NCBI GenBank assembly: GCA_002914845.1
Contig: JXTC01000052.1
Span: 607,666-671,665 of the forward strand
Length of the DNA stretch: 64,000 bases
Direction of reading: 5' to 3'
DNA from: Trema orientale
Taxonomy: Eukaryota > Streptophyta > Magnoliopsida > Rosales > Cannabaceae
Shown here one piece after another: positions 11,331-23,224 of the stretch. How positions within the stretch are numbered: the first letter of the stretch is position 1; the number at the start of each line of letters is the position of its first letter. The notes below the pieces were generated by a model that was given only the letters and a program-made list of their open reading frames with translations, had not been told where the DNA came from and did not search any database. A program made the position numbers and the translations under genes.

Positions 11331-12900
11331 ATTTCTATACGTATGTACATAAAAAGATTAAGTTTATCACCCAGTTTGATTTATTTGATTATAAATTTTA
11401 TATTCTACTTATTGTTAGTTGATTATATATTAAATCATTAGAAACAAAATCTATATTATAGGATAAATAATAACATAAAAAATTATTGGGATAAAAATGT
11501 TTTGAAATTGAAAGAAAAATATAACTTTTAATAAAGAAAATGAAAATGGTGGAAAATATTTTTATATGACTAATGCGTTTTTAACGAAAAAGTACGAATA
11601 TTTTTAAGTGCATTTGACAAAATAAATAATCATTTATATGATTAAAAGATACAGTTATAAGGGTATAATACAAGTATTATATATAAAATTGCTAACTATA
11701 CTATTAACATATACCATATTTGGTATCAAATAAAGAGCAAATTTATCTTTCAATACAATGTCAAGATTATACTTGTAACAAAAAATAGTAAAATACATAT
11801 TCTTTTTAAAACCATCAAATGAATAATTCAATACAATAACTCATTCTATCAATAATTAAAATACAAATAACCCATTACAACAAATGAATAATCGGCAGAA
11901 CCGTTGTATTCAACTAATGATCAAAGAGGAAACACAAAACCCAATACGAGTAATAACCAGAGCTTTACGAGAGATGTCTCTTTGCTCTTCAAAATCATTA
12001 TCCCTCACCAGAGTTAGTACTGTGACGGATCTTTTGCAAAAATTGATCTTAAACTGTATAAAATCTTCTAGATCTATACCACAAAAATAGCAAATTTATA
12101 AGATAAACATAGAAAACTATACGAAAATAAAGAAAACAAATATAAATCACACAAATCTAAAATTCTTTGAGACAAATCTCAATAATATAAATCTACGATG
12201 ACTTATACCTTCGCACAAAAAAATGATTATTAAAAAACGAAATGAAAAATAAAAATAAAACAACAAAAGGAAAAAAGTCTTAGAATGTAAATATTGATAG
12301 GTAGCTCTCTCTTTATACCTGCTTTTCTCTCTCAAAAAGGAAGTTCTACTGCTGCTCTTACAGAGGCCAGAGAGGGAGCATCTCTTTTTCTTGTCCTGGT
12401 CCCCCTCCTCTCTCTCCCTCTCCCCCTCCCCCTCCTCCCCCTCTCTGATCTCTCTCCTTGATCTCTTATAATGATGGAAGATTTTTTTTTAGTTTTTTTA
12501 GTTAATAAGTCCCGATCTAGATCTGGTTTGTAATATCACTTTTTATATGGATTTTCAAGTCCGTTTACCAGATCTTGAATATGAGATTTTCTTCTTTGAT
12601 TTAAATCTGTTAGACAGATGAGTTGTTTTTTTTTTTTAAGGGCGTACGATATTAATTAATGTTAGAATTATATAGCCTATCTCATCAAAAACACTGTCTA
12701 GAAGTAGGTCTTGAAGGTAATAGTATGCTAGTGACCCTTATTATCTTCTTCTATTGGAAAATTATAGTAACCTACAAATCTTGTTGTTGTTGTGTTTATA
12801 ATTCACTTGAGTTTGAAATTGTAATTCTTACACTTGTACTATAATTAAATTTCTTTGCTTCAAGTACATAATATTTCTTTAAGGAGCCTATTTATATCCT
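11331..12900. other. AT-rich intergenic DNA with a pyrimidine tract
   Basis: No gene can be supported. A strongly C/T-rich tract runs over 12390-12470 (ctctccctctccccctcccc and similar), which stands out from the AT-rich surroundings and could be a remnant of a retroelement leader or promoter. Confidence 0.45.
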
Positions 12901-13135
12901 ATTATATATATATATATGGTTGCCAATCCAGTAGGTATTTTTTTTTTTAACCTATGTGTAGGTATATTTTTTTTTTTAGCCATTGGATCACCATTAGATG
13001 ATGATCCAATGGCTATAATGATATAAATGAAAAGACGTACATCATTAATGTTATTTCTCTCTCTTATTTTTTAATATAAAAAAATGTGCAAAAAGTTTTT
13101 TCATTGGCCAAATTGATACCTATGCATAGGTAAAA

Positions 13136-13167
<32 letters not shown>

Positions 13168-13351
13168 CTATGTGTAGGTATATTTTTTTTTTTAGCCATT
13201 GGATCACCATTAGATGATGATCCAATGGCTATAATGATATAAATGAAAAGACGTACATCATTAATGTTATTTCTCTCTCTTATTTTTTAATATAAAAAAA
13301 TGTGCAAAAAGTTTTTTCATTGGCCAAATTGATACCTATGCATAGGTAAAA

Positions 13352-14256
13352 NNNNNNNNNNNNNNNNNNNNNNNNNNNNNNNNNNNNNNNNNNNNNNNNN
13401 NNNNNNNNNNNNNNNNNNNNNNNNNNNNNNNNNNNNNNNNNNNNNNNNNNNNNNNNNNNNNNNNNNNNNNNNNNNNNNNNNNNNNNNNNNNNNNNNNNNN
13501 NNNNNNNNNNNNNNNNNNNNNNNNNNNNNNNNNNNNNNNNNNNNNNNNNNNNNNNNNNNNNNNNNNNNNNNNNNNNNNNNNNNNNNNNNNNNNNNNNNNN
13601 NNNNNNNNNNNNNNNNNNNNNNNNNNNNNNNNNNNNNNNNNNNNNNNNNNNNNNNNNNNNNNNNNNNNNNNNNNNNNNNNNNNNNNNNNNNNNNNNNNNN
13701 NNNNNNNNNNNNNNNNNNNNNNNNNNNNNNNNNNNNNNNNNNNNNNNNNNNNNNNNNNNNNNNNNNNNNNNNNNNNNNNNNNNNNNNNNNNNNNNNNNNN
13801 NNNNNNNNNNNNNNNNNNNNNNNNNNNNNNNNNNNNNNNNNNNNNNNNNNNNNNNNNNNNNNNNNNNNNNNNNNNNNNNNNNNNNNNNNNNNNNNNNNNN
13901 NNNNNNNNNNNNNNNNNNNNNNNNNNNNNNNNNNNNNNNNNNNNNNNNNNNNNNNNNNNNNNNNNNNNNNNNNNNNNNNNNNNNNNNNNNNNNNNNNNNN
14001 NNNNNNNNNNNNNNNNNNNNNNNNNNNNNNNNNNNNNNNNNNNNNNNNNNNNNNNNNNNNNNNNNNNNNNNNNNNNNNNNNNNNNNNNNNNNNNNNNNNN
14101 NNNNNNNNNNNNNNNNNNNNNNNNNNNNNNNNNNNNNNNNNNNNNNNNNNNNNNNNNNNNNNNNNNNNNNNNNNNNNNNNNNNNNNNNNNNNNNNNNNNN
14201 NNNNNNNNNNNNNNNNNNNNNNNNNNNNNNNNNNNNNNNNNNNNNNNNNNNNNNNN
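13352..14256. other. Assembly gap (905 Ns)
   Basis: Unsequenced bases. The gap starts just after a MITE body copy and ends at a poly(A) run. Confidence 1.
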
Positions 14257-15490
14257 TAAAAAAAAAAAAAAAAAATCGGTACGTTTTCTAATACTCAATT
14301 AATTATAAAATAACTTATTAATTACTGAAGAATAAATGTTAAAAATAACATTTTTTTTATAAGAAGTAAAATCATTTACTGCAACATAATGTATTAGAAT
14401 AAAAAAGTGAAATAATCTACTAAAAAGGTGTAGACTGGACGGGTTGAAGCTGTGCTGAATATTTTCCTATTGCGTAACACAACTACCATTAACATTGATA
14501 AATACATTGAAAATGAATTGAATATCTATGCATTTCTTTTAGTGCATAGTGCCTAGTAGTTCCCCTTTGATTTCGTAAGAAACGAGAATAGTGCAAGAAC
14601 CGTGGGTACTTTCGTCTTTTAGCAAGTGAGACAGGGTTTCGTACGGTGAAGGACAATAAGTACAAATAGTAATTACAAGGGTTAAGAGAGGGTAATTTGG
14701 GTATGTGAAGTCTTTTTCTTATCGGAGACTGAGACCACCCTATTTGGTGGAGAACCTATGTGAGGAAGGACAGATTCAACTTTCAAGTGTACGAACAATT
14801 TGACAAAAAAGCCCAACAAATAATAAATAAATAGATGAATAAAAGGGAATTAATTAATGAATTTGTTGGTGCGACTGTGATGATAGGTATAGAAACCAAT
14901 ATAAAAATACAGAAAAGGAAATTGGAATATAAGATATTCTGGTGTAGATATCGCCGTACTTATAGGTGGCGTTACGTAGTACCAGCCTTACTCAGATAAG
15001 AACGGTTAGAGAGAGAAAATTTTAAAGTTTTTTCCTTTTATTTTTTTTAGAGAGAGAGAAGAAATATATCGAGTCAAAAAGCATTTAGATTATGGTCGGG
15101 GAAGGTTGTGACTCGTACAGGCCCCATTTGTTTTGTGGTGGCCACTTATTACAGATTCCATATCTCTTTTTTCAATGTGATATTTGTGAAAATTTTATTA
15201 AAGAAGGAATACTTTTGAAGCGTTAGTTACAAGGGTAGAGTGACATCCATATAATTTACGGCGACTTTACCCTAAATACCTAACTAATATGTGGATCACT
15301 CGTAAAATAGATTGGCCATATACCCACGACTACTACTATAATGGAGGATTAGAGAAGATTCGAACTCAAGACTTATCACATAGACATATCATCTCACCAA
15401 AAATTGGCGGTTACTTTCGACTAGTTTTTAGGGACCACGTCCTTGCTACTAAGACTAGATTAAAATTTATAAAAAAAAAAAAAAAAAAAA
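14257..15490. repeat. 1.2 kb direct repeat, copy 1
   Basis: This segment matches 16948-18183 at a constant offset of 2691, and I saw no differences apart from poly(A) length. It begins and ends in runs of A. Its right part (about 15189-15419) contains a SINE-like tRNA B box on the minus strand, gagttcgaatc. Confidence 0.9.
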
Positions 15491-15539
15491 CCTACTAGAT
15501 TGGTGTTGCCCTATATATATATATATATATATATTGATA

Positions 15540-16620
15540 GGTGGGAGTTTACAAAGAGGTTAAGGGGAAAGTTTTTGAGAAGAAAGAAGCTAGGGTTTTC
15601 AAATGTCTTTCATTTGTTTTTTTTTGCTCAATTGTTATTTAAATTTTTTTAGCATTTAATAATTAATAAGATAATTTTGAAATTGGATGAACAATTTAAA
15701 TATATAGATGAGTATCGTAAAGTATACTTATGATTCAAAAGGTTTTTTTTTTTTCGAAGAAATAATTTCATTAAACTCAAATAAGGGTTAAAATCATATT
15801 GGGTTACAGTATTATGAAAATCAGAAAATCGATTCATAAACTTAAAGATTTAAAAACTAAAAAAATAAAAAATATCATAACAAAAGGTAATCCATGTCAA
15901 CAATTGGGAGAAAAACTCTATGAAGGTTATATTAAAGCTCTTTAATGGGCTCATTTTGATTATTTCCTATTTGAATTAGTACTTCTGATTGTTTCACTGG
16001 AAGAACTTCTACAAAATCAGATTTGCGATAGTAATATACTCTTTCATATCTGAATCATAAATGATATGGATATGAATGATAGCTATACTAATAAAAGAAA
16101 AAATACTAACAAAAACCAAAACTACTACATATCTAGATTTGAGTAGACTAAGAACACCATAGATCTAAATTTAGGTAGACAACTATACATGAAGATTATT
16201 CAACTATCTTCACAAATGAAAATATTATTCAAAAATAAAAATAAGTACGGAAAAGGAAAACGAAAATAACCTATACTAAAGAAAGGGAAGATTCCTCTCC
16301 GTTAGGGCTCTTCAAGGGTAGAGAGAAGACTTAAGTAGATTGTGTACCAATAATAATTTGATTTTAATTGTTGTAAATTCTAAATAGTTTGTTATGCTGA
16401 TCGCATTCAGGAGTAGTTGAGTTTATACTAAACAGTGTAATTTTAATATTTTGAAATTCTGAATATGTCATAACTTATATGCCAAGTTTAATATATGTAA
16501 TATTTAGTGCCGAATATGGTACAATAAATGGCATGCATTAGAGATCACGTTTTGTGTTTTATGCTAAATTATAATATTAGTATATAGATCGACAGTCCAC
16601 TGAAAATTCTAAAAAATGCA
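15540..16620. other. AT-rich intergenic DNA
   Basis: Nothing beyond AT-rich low-complexity DNA is visible here. No gene, RNA gene or clear inverted repeat was found. Confidence 0.5.
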
Positions 16621-16683
16621 TTCTGCAATAATCAATCAGTATCTCTTCTCCTTTCCAAAAAAAAAAAAAAAAAAAATCGGNGA

Positions 16684-16868
16684 ACACATGAAGAGCAATG
16701 ATTCTAATCTTTTAAAAGCAAATGGGATGTCAACCAAGACTTTGAGGAACCGCTCAGCTGGGCCAAGTTGCAAAAGATCACCAGTGAATAACCTAAGCTT
16801 CAGCTCTTCTTCTGTTGTTGGTTGGACCTTCAAAAGACTTTGGAGAAGATCCACGGGAAGCTCATTAC
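16684..16868 (-). pseudogene. Orphan formin FH2-domain exon fragment
   Basis: The minus strand reads GNELPVDLLQSLLKVQPTTE, then ELKLRLFTGDLLQLGPAERF, then LKVLVDIPFAFKRLESLLFM and C. This is the conserved FH2 segment of plant formins, which nucleate and cap actin filaments. A normal acceptor (gcatcag) precedes it at 16869-16871. The match stops at 16684, next to an N and a run of A, and no other formin exon is nearby. It is flanked on both sides by identical aaaaaatcgg stretches. It is either a captured gene fragment or a piece of another locus joined here by the assembler. Confidence 0.75.
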
Positions 16869-16947
16869 CTGATGCATGAATATATATATATATATATGTC
16901 ACTTTTAAACTCAATAGAAAAGATATCCTTATATCTTTCTCCTTTAA

Positions 16948-18183
16948 AAAAAAAAAAAAAAAAAAATCGGTACGTTTTCTAATACTCAATTAATTATAAA
17001 ATAACTTATTAATTACTGAAGAATAAATGTTAAAAATAACATTTTTTTTATAAGAAGTAAAATCATTTACTGCAACATAATGTATTAGAATAAAAAAGTG
17101 AAATAATCTACTAAAAAGGTGTAGACTGGACGGGTTGAAGCTGTGCTGAATATTTTCCTATTGCGTAACACAACTACCATTAACATTGATAAATACATTG
17201 AAAATGAATTGAATATCTATGCATTTCTTTTAGTGCATAGTGCCTAGTAGTTCCCCTTTGATTTCGTAAGAAACGAGAATAGTGCAAGAACCGTGGGTAC
17301 TTTCGTCTTTTAGCAAGTGAGACAGGGTTTCGTACGGTGAAGGACAATAAGTACAAATAGTAATTACAAGGGTTAAGAGAGGGTAATTTGGGTATGTGAA
17401 GTCTTTTTCTTATCGGAGACTGAGACCACCCTATTTGGTGGAGAACCTATGTGAGGAAGGACAGATTCAACTTTCAAGTGTACGAACAATTTGACAAAAA
17501 AGCCCAACAAATAATAAATAAATAGATGAATAAAAGGGAATTAATTAATGAATTTGTTGGTGCGACTGTGATGATAGGTATAGAAACCAATATAAAAATA
17601 CAGAAAAGGAAATTGGAATATAAGATATTCTGGTGTAGATATCGCCGTACTTATAGGTGGCGTTACGTAGTACCAGCCTTACTCAGATAAGAACGGTTAG
17701 AGAGAGAAAATTTTAAAGTTTTTTCCTTTTATTTTTTTTAGAGAGAGAGAAGAAATATATCGAGTCAAAAAGCATTTAGATTATGGTCGGGGAAGGTTGT
17801 GACTCGTACAGGCCCCATTTGTTTTGTGGTGGCCACTTATTACAGATTCCATATCTCTTTTTTCAATGTGATATTTGTGAAAATTTTATTAAAGAAGGAA
17901 TACTTTTGAAGCGTTAGTTACAAGGGTAGAGTGACATCCATATAATTTACGGCGACTTTACCCTAAATACCTAACTAATATGTGGATCACTCGTAAAATA
18001 GATTGGCCATATACCCACGACTACTACTATAATGGAGGATTAGAGAAGATTCGAACTCAAGACTTATCACATAGACATATCATCTCACCAAAAATTGGCG
18101 GTTACTTTCGACTAGTTTTTAGGGACCACGTCCTTGCTACTAAGACTAGATTAAAATTTATAAAAAAAAAAAAAAAAAAAAAA
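16948..18183. repeat. 1.2 kb direct repeat, copy 2, with SINE-like part
   Basis: This is the partner of 14257-15490. At about 17880-18110 the minus strand has a tRNA-derived look: tggtgagatga followed about 25 bases later by gagttcgaatc (B-box-like), with the far end ending in ttaataaaa. No protein-coding content is supported. Confidence 0.85.
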
Positions 18184-18310
18184 CAAAGTTCCATTTGATA
18201 TTGAAATTGTTTGTAGAGCCTCAAACATTGATTTTGAAATATTTTTAAACTAGTACTTATTAGATTTATTGTTAGTCATATTACTTCATAATTTGCTATC
18301 AGTAAATAGA

Positions 18311-18717
18311 GGATAATGACAAACCTTTCTCTGTTTTGGCAAAATAGACAATCCACCCTTTAGTTTATGAAAAAAACTTTCCCTAAATTTCAGTTTACAA
18401 ACAAGTATATCCCAGAGTCAAAACTTCGTCAAAATTAACATAATGAAAAGACGAATACCCGTAGGCAAAATCTAAGTCAAATTTAAATAAAATGAAAAAT
18501 AAAAAAGAAACTATATTTTCTCTCGTATTTTTTTTCCTATTTTAAAATTTTTTGCTTTTGTTTATGTTTGTCTTATTGTTTTAATTTTGATTAAGTTTTG
18601 GTTTATGAATGCCTGAGTGGATTGTTTTAAAAAAAGAAGAATATTTTTATCTTCAAAAACTATAAAAGGATTGATTAATTTAGCCAAAATTGAAGGGAGG
18701 TTTTTATAATTAGCCCA
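18311..18717. mobile_element. Degenerate TIR element, about 400 bp
   Basis: The left side (ggcaaaatagacaatccacc and atgacaaacctttctctgtt) resembles the reverse complement of the right side (tggctaaattaatcaatcc, aattataaaaacctcccttc). The interior is AT-rich. The inverted repeat is eroded and no target duplication was found. Confidence 0.4.
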
Positions 18718-18719
18718 AA

Positions 18720-20400
18720 GCTTTAATTTTTGACATGGGGTTCACCTTTTAAATCTATTTGTGGCACCGATAATTTTATTGGCGTTTAGTGTTAGGCACA
18801 TGTTATGCCTCTTAGCTTTACTCTATTAATATCATATTGTAATCATAAAAGTACGAGAGCAAAAATGATTTAGAAATGTATATTAAATATTTTCAGAGAG
18901 AAAAAAGAAAACAAAAACTCACCCACACTTAATAATAAGTATTTTGTATGATGCATATGTCTGATAAACATAAGAAATTTAGTTTACCAATTTCTTTTTC
19001 TTTGATTAAATAAATGAAGAATCTAATGTGATTCACTTTTAGATTGGGGTATACAAGTGAAACTTATTTGAGGAAGTTTTAGATAGATTATAAAATTTGT
19101 GTTGTGGGGGACCTAAGCATATAATTTAAAGGGAAAATAAAACAAATGCAAGCAAATCAATGTAGTTGGAGCTGTTTAGATGTTGATTCAACTTGTGTAG
19201 GTCTACTCAGGGTTGCTCTTTAAAATCTTTTTGATACTTTGCTTTTCGTCTTTTAGCTGGTGGAGATTCCTTCCTATTAACAAAATAATATTAGAGTGAT
19301 GCTTTAATTTGAATTTTATTCATTGTAATCATACCAAATAATGCAAAATGTGTACAATTAATTTTCATAAATATTTGCGAAATACATTGATGTATTATAT
19401 TTATACACTATAATGATCTCAACAAAATTGATTAATTTATGTATCCTTTTAAGCCTATACTGTAATATGGAAAGAGTCGTTCATAAGGGGAAAAATTATT
19501 GGAAAGAGTCTCTTTTGGTGAAGAACAAAGTAACAAATGTGTATTCCTTTTATGTTATAACGAAGAAAACATGTTAAAAATAAATAAAGACATGTTTTGT
19601 TGATCTCAACAAATAAATAAATAAAGGCATGAGAATTGCTACTATACAGAAAGTCCATGTCTTCATTTTTTATTTTTTTTTTTTGGGATAATTACCATGT
19701 CTTCATTTTGATTATGCTAAATAAACAAGAGAATGAGATAAGGTAGAAATCATCTGTCATACATAAAGCTTTTCTAAAAAGATCGAAAACACCTCTTTCT
19801 CTAGTTACGTTCTTAACTAACTTGATTAGTAATATTTATATTATATAAATATCTAATATTGTGTCTTGGTTCGAATCATCCACCCATTATTATTATTATT
19901 ATTATTATTATTTTTAAAAAAATGCCTTCCGAGAAAAATGACAATGGGAATTAAATAAAAGCATTAATAGAATTAAAAAACAAAGATATTAATGAAGACC
20001 AAGTCATAAGTAACTGGTGCCGGTTGAACGCACACAGTTTATGCATTGGACAGTTAACATCAAGGACAAGAGTACATACTAGTACATGATGACATTCATA
20101 ACTTTACTATTATTTTTAATTCCTTTCTTTCTTTGACTGTCTTCTTTTGAAAAATTTTGCTTAGAATATTAAATATTCCTTTCCCCACTCCAATTATAAT
20201 ATACATATGGAAATTATCAACAAAGGATTTTGTATTTTGATAGAAATTCGTGCTTTTTTTTTTTTAAAAAAATTAATGTTTATATTAACCCTTCACTTCT
20301 CTCAAAAAAAAAAAAAAAAATCCCTTCACAATTCATTTTCCTCATCGATTATGTTCCTGCACTTTTTAAACAACTATCACTTCTCAATAGATTTTTTCTT
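18720..20400. other. AT-rich intergenic DNA
   Basis: No gene is supported. An ATT trinucleotide microsatellite lies at about 19886-19911. The rest is AT-rich and shows no structure that I could recognise. Confidence 0.5.
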
Positions 20401-20401
20401 T

Positions 20402-20580
20402 TTTAAGTAGAGCTTAACTAATAACCTCCACTTATTATAAATTAAAGGAAAATATCTATTACTACCTAATTTCTAACCCACCCTCATTAGGGATAATAGG
20501 TTTTCACACCTACTCCCAGTGTGACTCGAACCTAGGACTGAGATCTTAGGTAGTGAGTTCGCTTCTCAATAGGTTAAGTC
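20402..20580 (-). mobile_element. SINE-like repeat, copy 1
   Basis: On the minus strand a tRNA-like head (aacctattgagaagcgaactc, then ggttcgagtcacac as a B box) is followed by a body with aaaacctattatccctaatg and ends near a T/A-rich tail. A related but more diverged copy is at 22474-22605 in the same orientation. Confidence 0.55.
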
Positions 20581-20629
20581 AAGAGAAAATTGAAAAGAAA
20601 TAACATTGTCGCTGTTAAAGAAAAATACA

Positions 20630-22086
20630 GGGTATTTGGCACATTTGGTCCCTTGACTATTTAAGCTGTGACGATTTGACCCCTGAACTTTCAATTTTAG
20701 CCATTTAGACCCCAAATTTTCTCTTCTCTGGCCAAAGTGCTGAAATCAGTGATGGACGTGAAATTCTTCATGGAATCCACTCGTGAGGTGCACGTGACCT
20801 GGGCTAGAAGGGCATTGGAAGGGTAAAAATGAAATTTTGCGACGAAGCACTTTTGGAGTATTTAGAGCTTTTAGAGTGATTCTAAAACACAGTAAAGAGA
20901 ATATCACAAAAGTAAGGGGTTTGAGAGCCAGATTTGTGACTCTTTAGATGAAAAAGTGAGAAACAACAAAAACAACAATCAAGGGTTAGAGCAATGTCAA
21001 TTCTTTCGCAAAATCGTATTGAACTATCTGAATATGGTAAGGAATTTTTTTATTTTTTCTTTCTCAAATATAATCAGGTTGAATTCTAGGTATTTCTTTC
21101 TTCGATGTGGGTCGATTTCTTGGTTTATATTTCTTAAATAGGATTGATTTGAGAATGAGGAATGATACTCACCAGGTATTAAAATATTACAATAATCAAA
21201 AGCAACTTCTTCCTTCTTCATTCCATGCAAATTCATAAAATTGCTTTACATTACCAACAACAACGTTACTATCATAATAATACTCATCATTTCTTCAACA
21301 ACATTACCAATAGCAATATCACTATCAACACAACAAATTTTAAAATCCTCCAAATAACTCTATCCCGATTTTTTTCCTCAGTTTTTCTTAATCTAATCTC
21401 ATCCTCTAATTTTTACTCCTCTTCCCTTAATCTCTCTTTTAACTCTTCAATCTTAAACTCCAACTTTCTTGTTTTGTTAAGTAGCCCTGGTATTATTTGT
21501 TTTGCTCTGTCACAAATTGGGGGGTCACACCAGGAAAAAAAACCACAGCCACCATCACCATGTCGCTACATATTTTTTTTTTAACACAATACCTATGAGA
21601 AAAAACCCAAAGCTGTCCACTTTAAAGGAAAAAGGAAAAGAAAAAAAAAAGATCAAGAAACCAACTTACATTATAGTTTTCGCACCCATGGAACCTCCTA
21701 CCTGGATTTTTCTCAGTCCATGATGTAAACCTTCGAGTTGGTCTCCCACAATAACATACATACCCTTTTGAAGAAGACATTTGAATCAGATGCACAAAAT
21801 ATTTGCCCAAAATTTTTTTCCCAATTTATACTTAAGCAAGCCCTAAAAATGTCTTCACATTATTCCCTCCAAATCTTTATAATTGGTTGTTTTTCCTCCT
21901 CTACCCTTCCAGCCAAGGTTATGAGCTCCACAGGTGTTTATTCCGTCAATATTTTCACATCCATTGTCAATTTCGGCACTTTGGCCTGAGAATAGAAAAT
22001 TCGGGGTCTAAATGGCTAAAATTAAAAGTTCAGAGGCCAAATAGTCACAACTTAAATAGTCAAGGGGCCAAACGTGCCAAATACCC
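20630..22086 (-). mobile_element. Mutator-like element carrying a GRF zinc-finger gene (1457 bp)
   Basis: The terminal inverted repeats are about 95 bp. The left starts gggtatttggcacatttggt and continues cccttgactatttaagctgt; the right is its close reverse complement, ending gccaaataccc. The flanks carry a 9-bp duplication with one mismatch (aaaaataca at 20621-20629, aaaaataaa at 22087-22095), as expected for Mutator-like transposition. No transposase is present. The interior holds a two-exon GRF-type gene (separate entry), so it is non-autonomous and resembles a Pack-MULE. Confidence 0.8.
21287..21780 (-). pseudogene. GRF-type zinc-finger protein inside a Mutator-like element
   Basis: Exon 1 (21780-21670) reads MSSSKGYVCYCGRPTRRFTS, then WTEKNPGRRFHGCENYN. 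A gtaagt donor opens a 104-base intron, and exon 2 starts at 21565 after ..atgtag. Exon 2 gives RHGDGGCGFFSWCDPPICDR, then AKQIIPGLLNKTRKLEFKIE. Together these form the GRF zinc finger (C-x-C, GRRF, C, GCGFFxW, C) followed by the IPGLL segment and a charged coiled coil. It ends in a hydrophobic helix (VIWRILKFVVLIVILLLVML) as plant GRF proteins of this small type do. One in-frame TAA at 21413-21415 separates coiled coil and membrane helix, so as read the protein would lose its anchor. An upstream in-frame ATG at 21810 is also possible. Splice sites are intact. The function of these small plant GRF proteins is unknown to me. Confidence 0.8.
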
Positions 22087-22203
22087 AAAAATAAATGCTA
22101 AACAATTTCTTATAACAAAATACAAATAAATCAAAAGAATGAACAGCAAAAAATAAATGCTAAACAATTTCTTATAACAAAATACAAATAAATCAAAAGA
22201 ATG
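22087..22203. repeat. Tandem repeat, 2 x about 60 bp
   Basis: The unit containing aaataaatgctaaacaattt, then cttataacaaaatacaaata, occurs twice in direct tandem just outside the right end of the Mutator-like element. It includes the right target duplication. Confidence 0.85.
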
Positions 22204-22473
22204 TAAAAGAAAACCTAATTTTATTCTCTTTTAATATTGTGTATTTATTGAATGTGAATAAAGCTAAGAAAGGTTACAATTAACTTACATCTCAGCCTAC
22301 ATATAAGTTCTCTCTCCCATTGTGCTCAATTAAAGCTTAATACGATATCGCTTTTGCGTCTGCCCAAGCTGTCTTTAATTTGAAGTCCCCATAACCCTTT
22401 TATTCCACTAAAAAAAGTCCAAAATTTATTGAATGAAAGACAAGAAATGAGATTTTTTTTTTAAAAAAAAATG

Positions 22474-22605
22474 GGGCTTAACTAGTAAATTCTACTTATT
22501 ACAAAGTAAAAGAAAATAACTACTACTACCTAATCCCCACTCCACCCCATTAGAGATAATAGGTTTTCACGTCTGCCTCCGGTATGACTTGAACTTAGGA
22601 CCAAA
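22474..22605 (-). mobile_element. SINE-like repeat, copy 2 (diverged)
   Basis: It shares the cttaactag-taa, ctacctaatccccactccac and gataataggttttcac blocks with the copy at 20402-20580. The B-box region has decayed to cctaagttcaagtcatac on the minus strand. Confidence 0.5.
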
Positions 22606-23224
22606 AGACAAAAAATAAGATTGATTCTATTTCTAGCATGAATATATTTCCAATGTATCTAACATTCTTCTATTTATTTTTAAAAAGAAACTCACATATT
22701 AGTTGTACATATTATACATGTTTATGCACTTAGAAAGCTTTTTCTAGATATGATAAAAATAGTCAATCGCAAATTTTTATTATAAGCAAATCGCGGAAAT
22801 AAAATAATATGCATGCGAACAATTAATATATAAATATCAATCTGCTTTTGGCAGATAATTATATCCAACGAGATCAAAGTAGTCGTCTGATTTGAACAAT
22901 AATAAATATACTTCTTCGATTTTATTGCACTATATATTGTCGAATTTAATGTCAAGGAATATATGTATCCATTAGGCATGACAACAGAGTACGACTTTGT
23001 AACGAGCACATCACACAACACAAACACGACACGATCCGTAAAATAAGAAAAGCACGATACTAAATGATTAAAAAATATTATATTTTTATTTGAAATTATG
23101 GGATAATATTGAAAAACCCATTACCTATTATGTTTTATCCCAAAAAAAACCGACATATTTTTATTTATATAAAAAAACCTTCAATTTGTATTTTCTTATT
23201 GAATAAAACTGAGTTCACACATTT

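Larger units (their letters stand above)
12918..15510. mobile_element. MITE with GGCACCAATTCAGTAGG-type ends, split by gap and duplicated DNA
   Basis: The left end ggttgccaatccagtagg (12918) and the right end cctactagattggtgttgcc (15491-15510) form the terminal inverted repeat of a family that is about 240 bp long at 32874-33116. Here the two ends are about 2.6 kb apart. Between them are a 216-bp tandem repeat of the MITE body (12938-13135 and 13154-13351), the 905-base gap and the 1.2 kb duplicated segment. I infer an assembly problem rather than biology. Confidence 0.6.

Noticed and set aside
13352-14298. Apparent long open frame across the gap
   Set aside because: It consists of Ns with a poly(T/A) border, so there is no coding evidence.
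15289-15498. Open frame in the 1.2 kb repeat, repeated at 17980-18198
   Set aside because: It runs into poly(A) and overlaps a SINE-like region, with no protein family resemblance.
17880-18110. Possible tRNA gene on the minus strand
   Set aside because: A B-box-like motif is present, but no cloverleaf with acceptor and anticodon stems could be formed, so a SINE-like origin is preferred.
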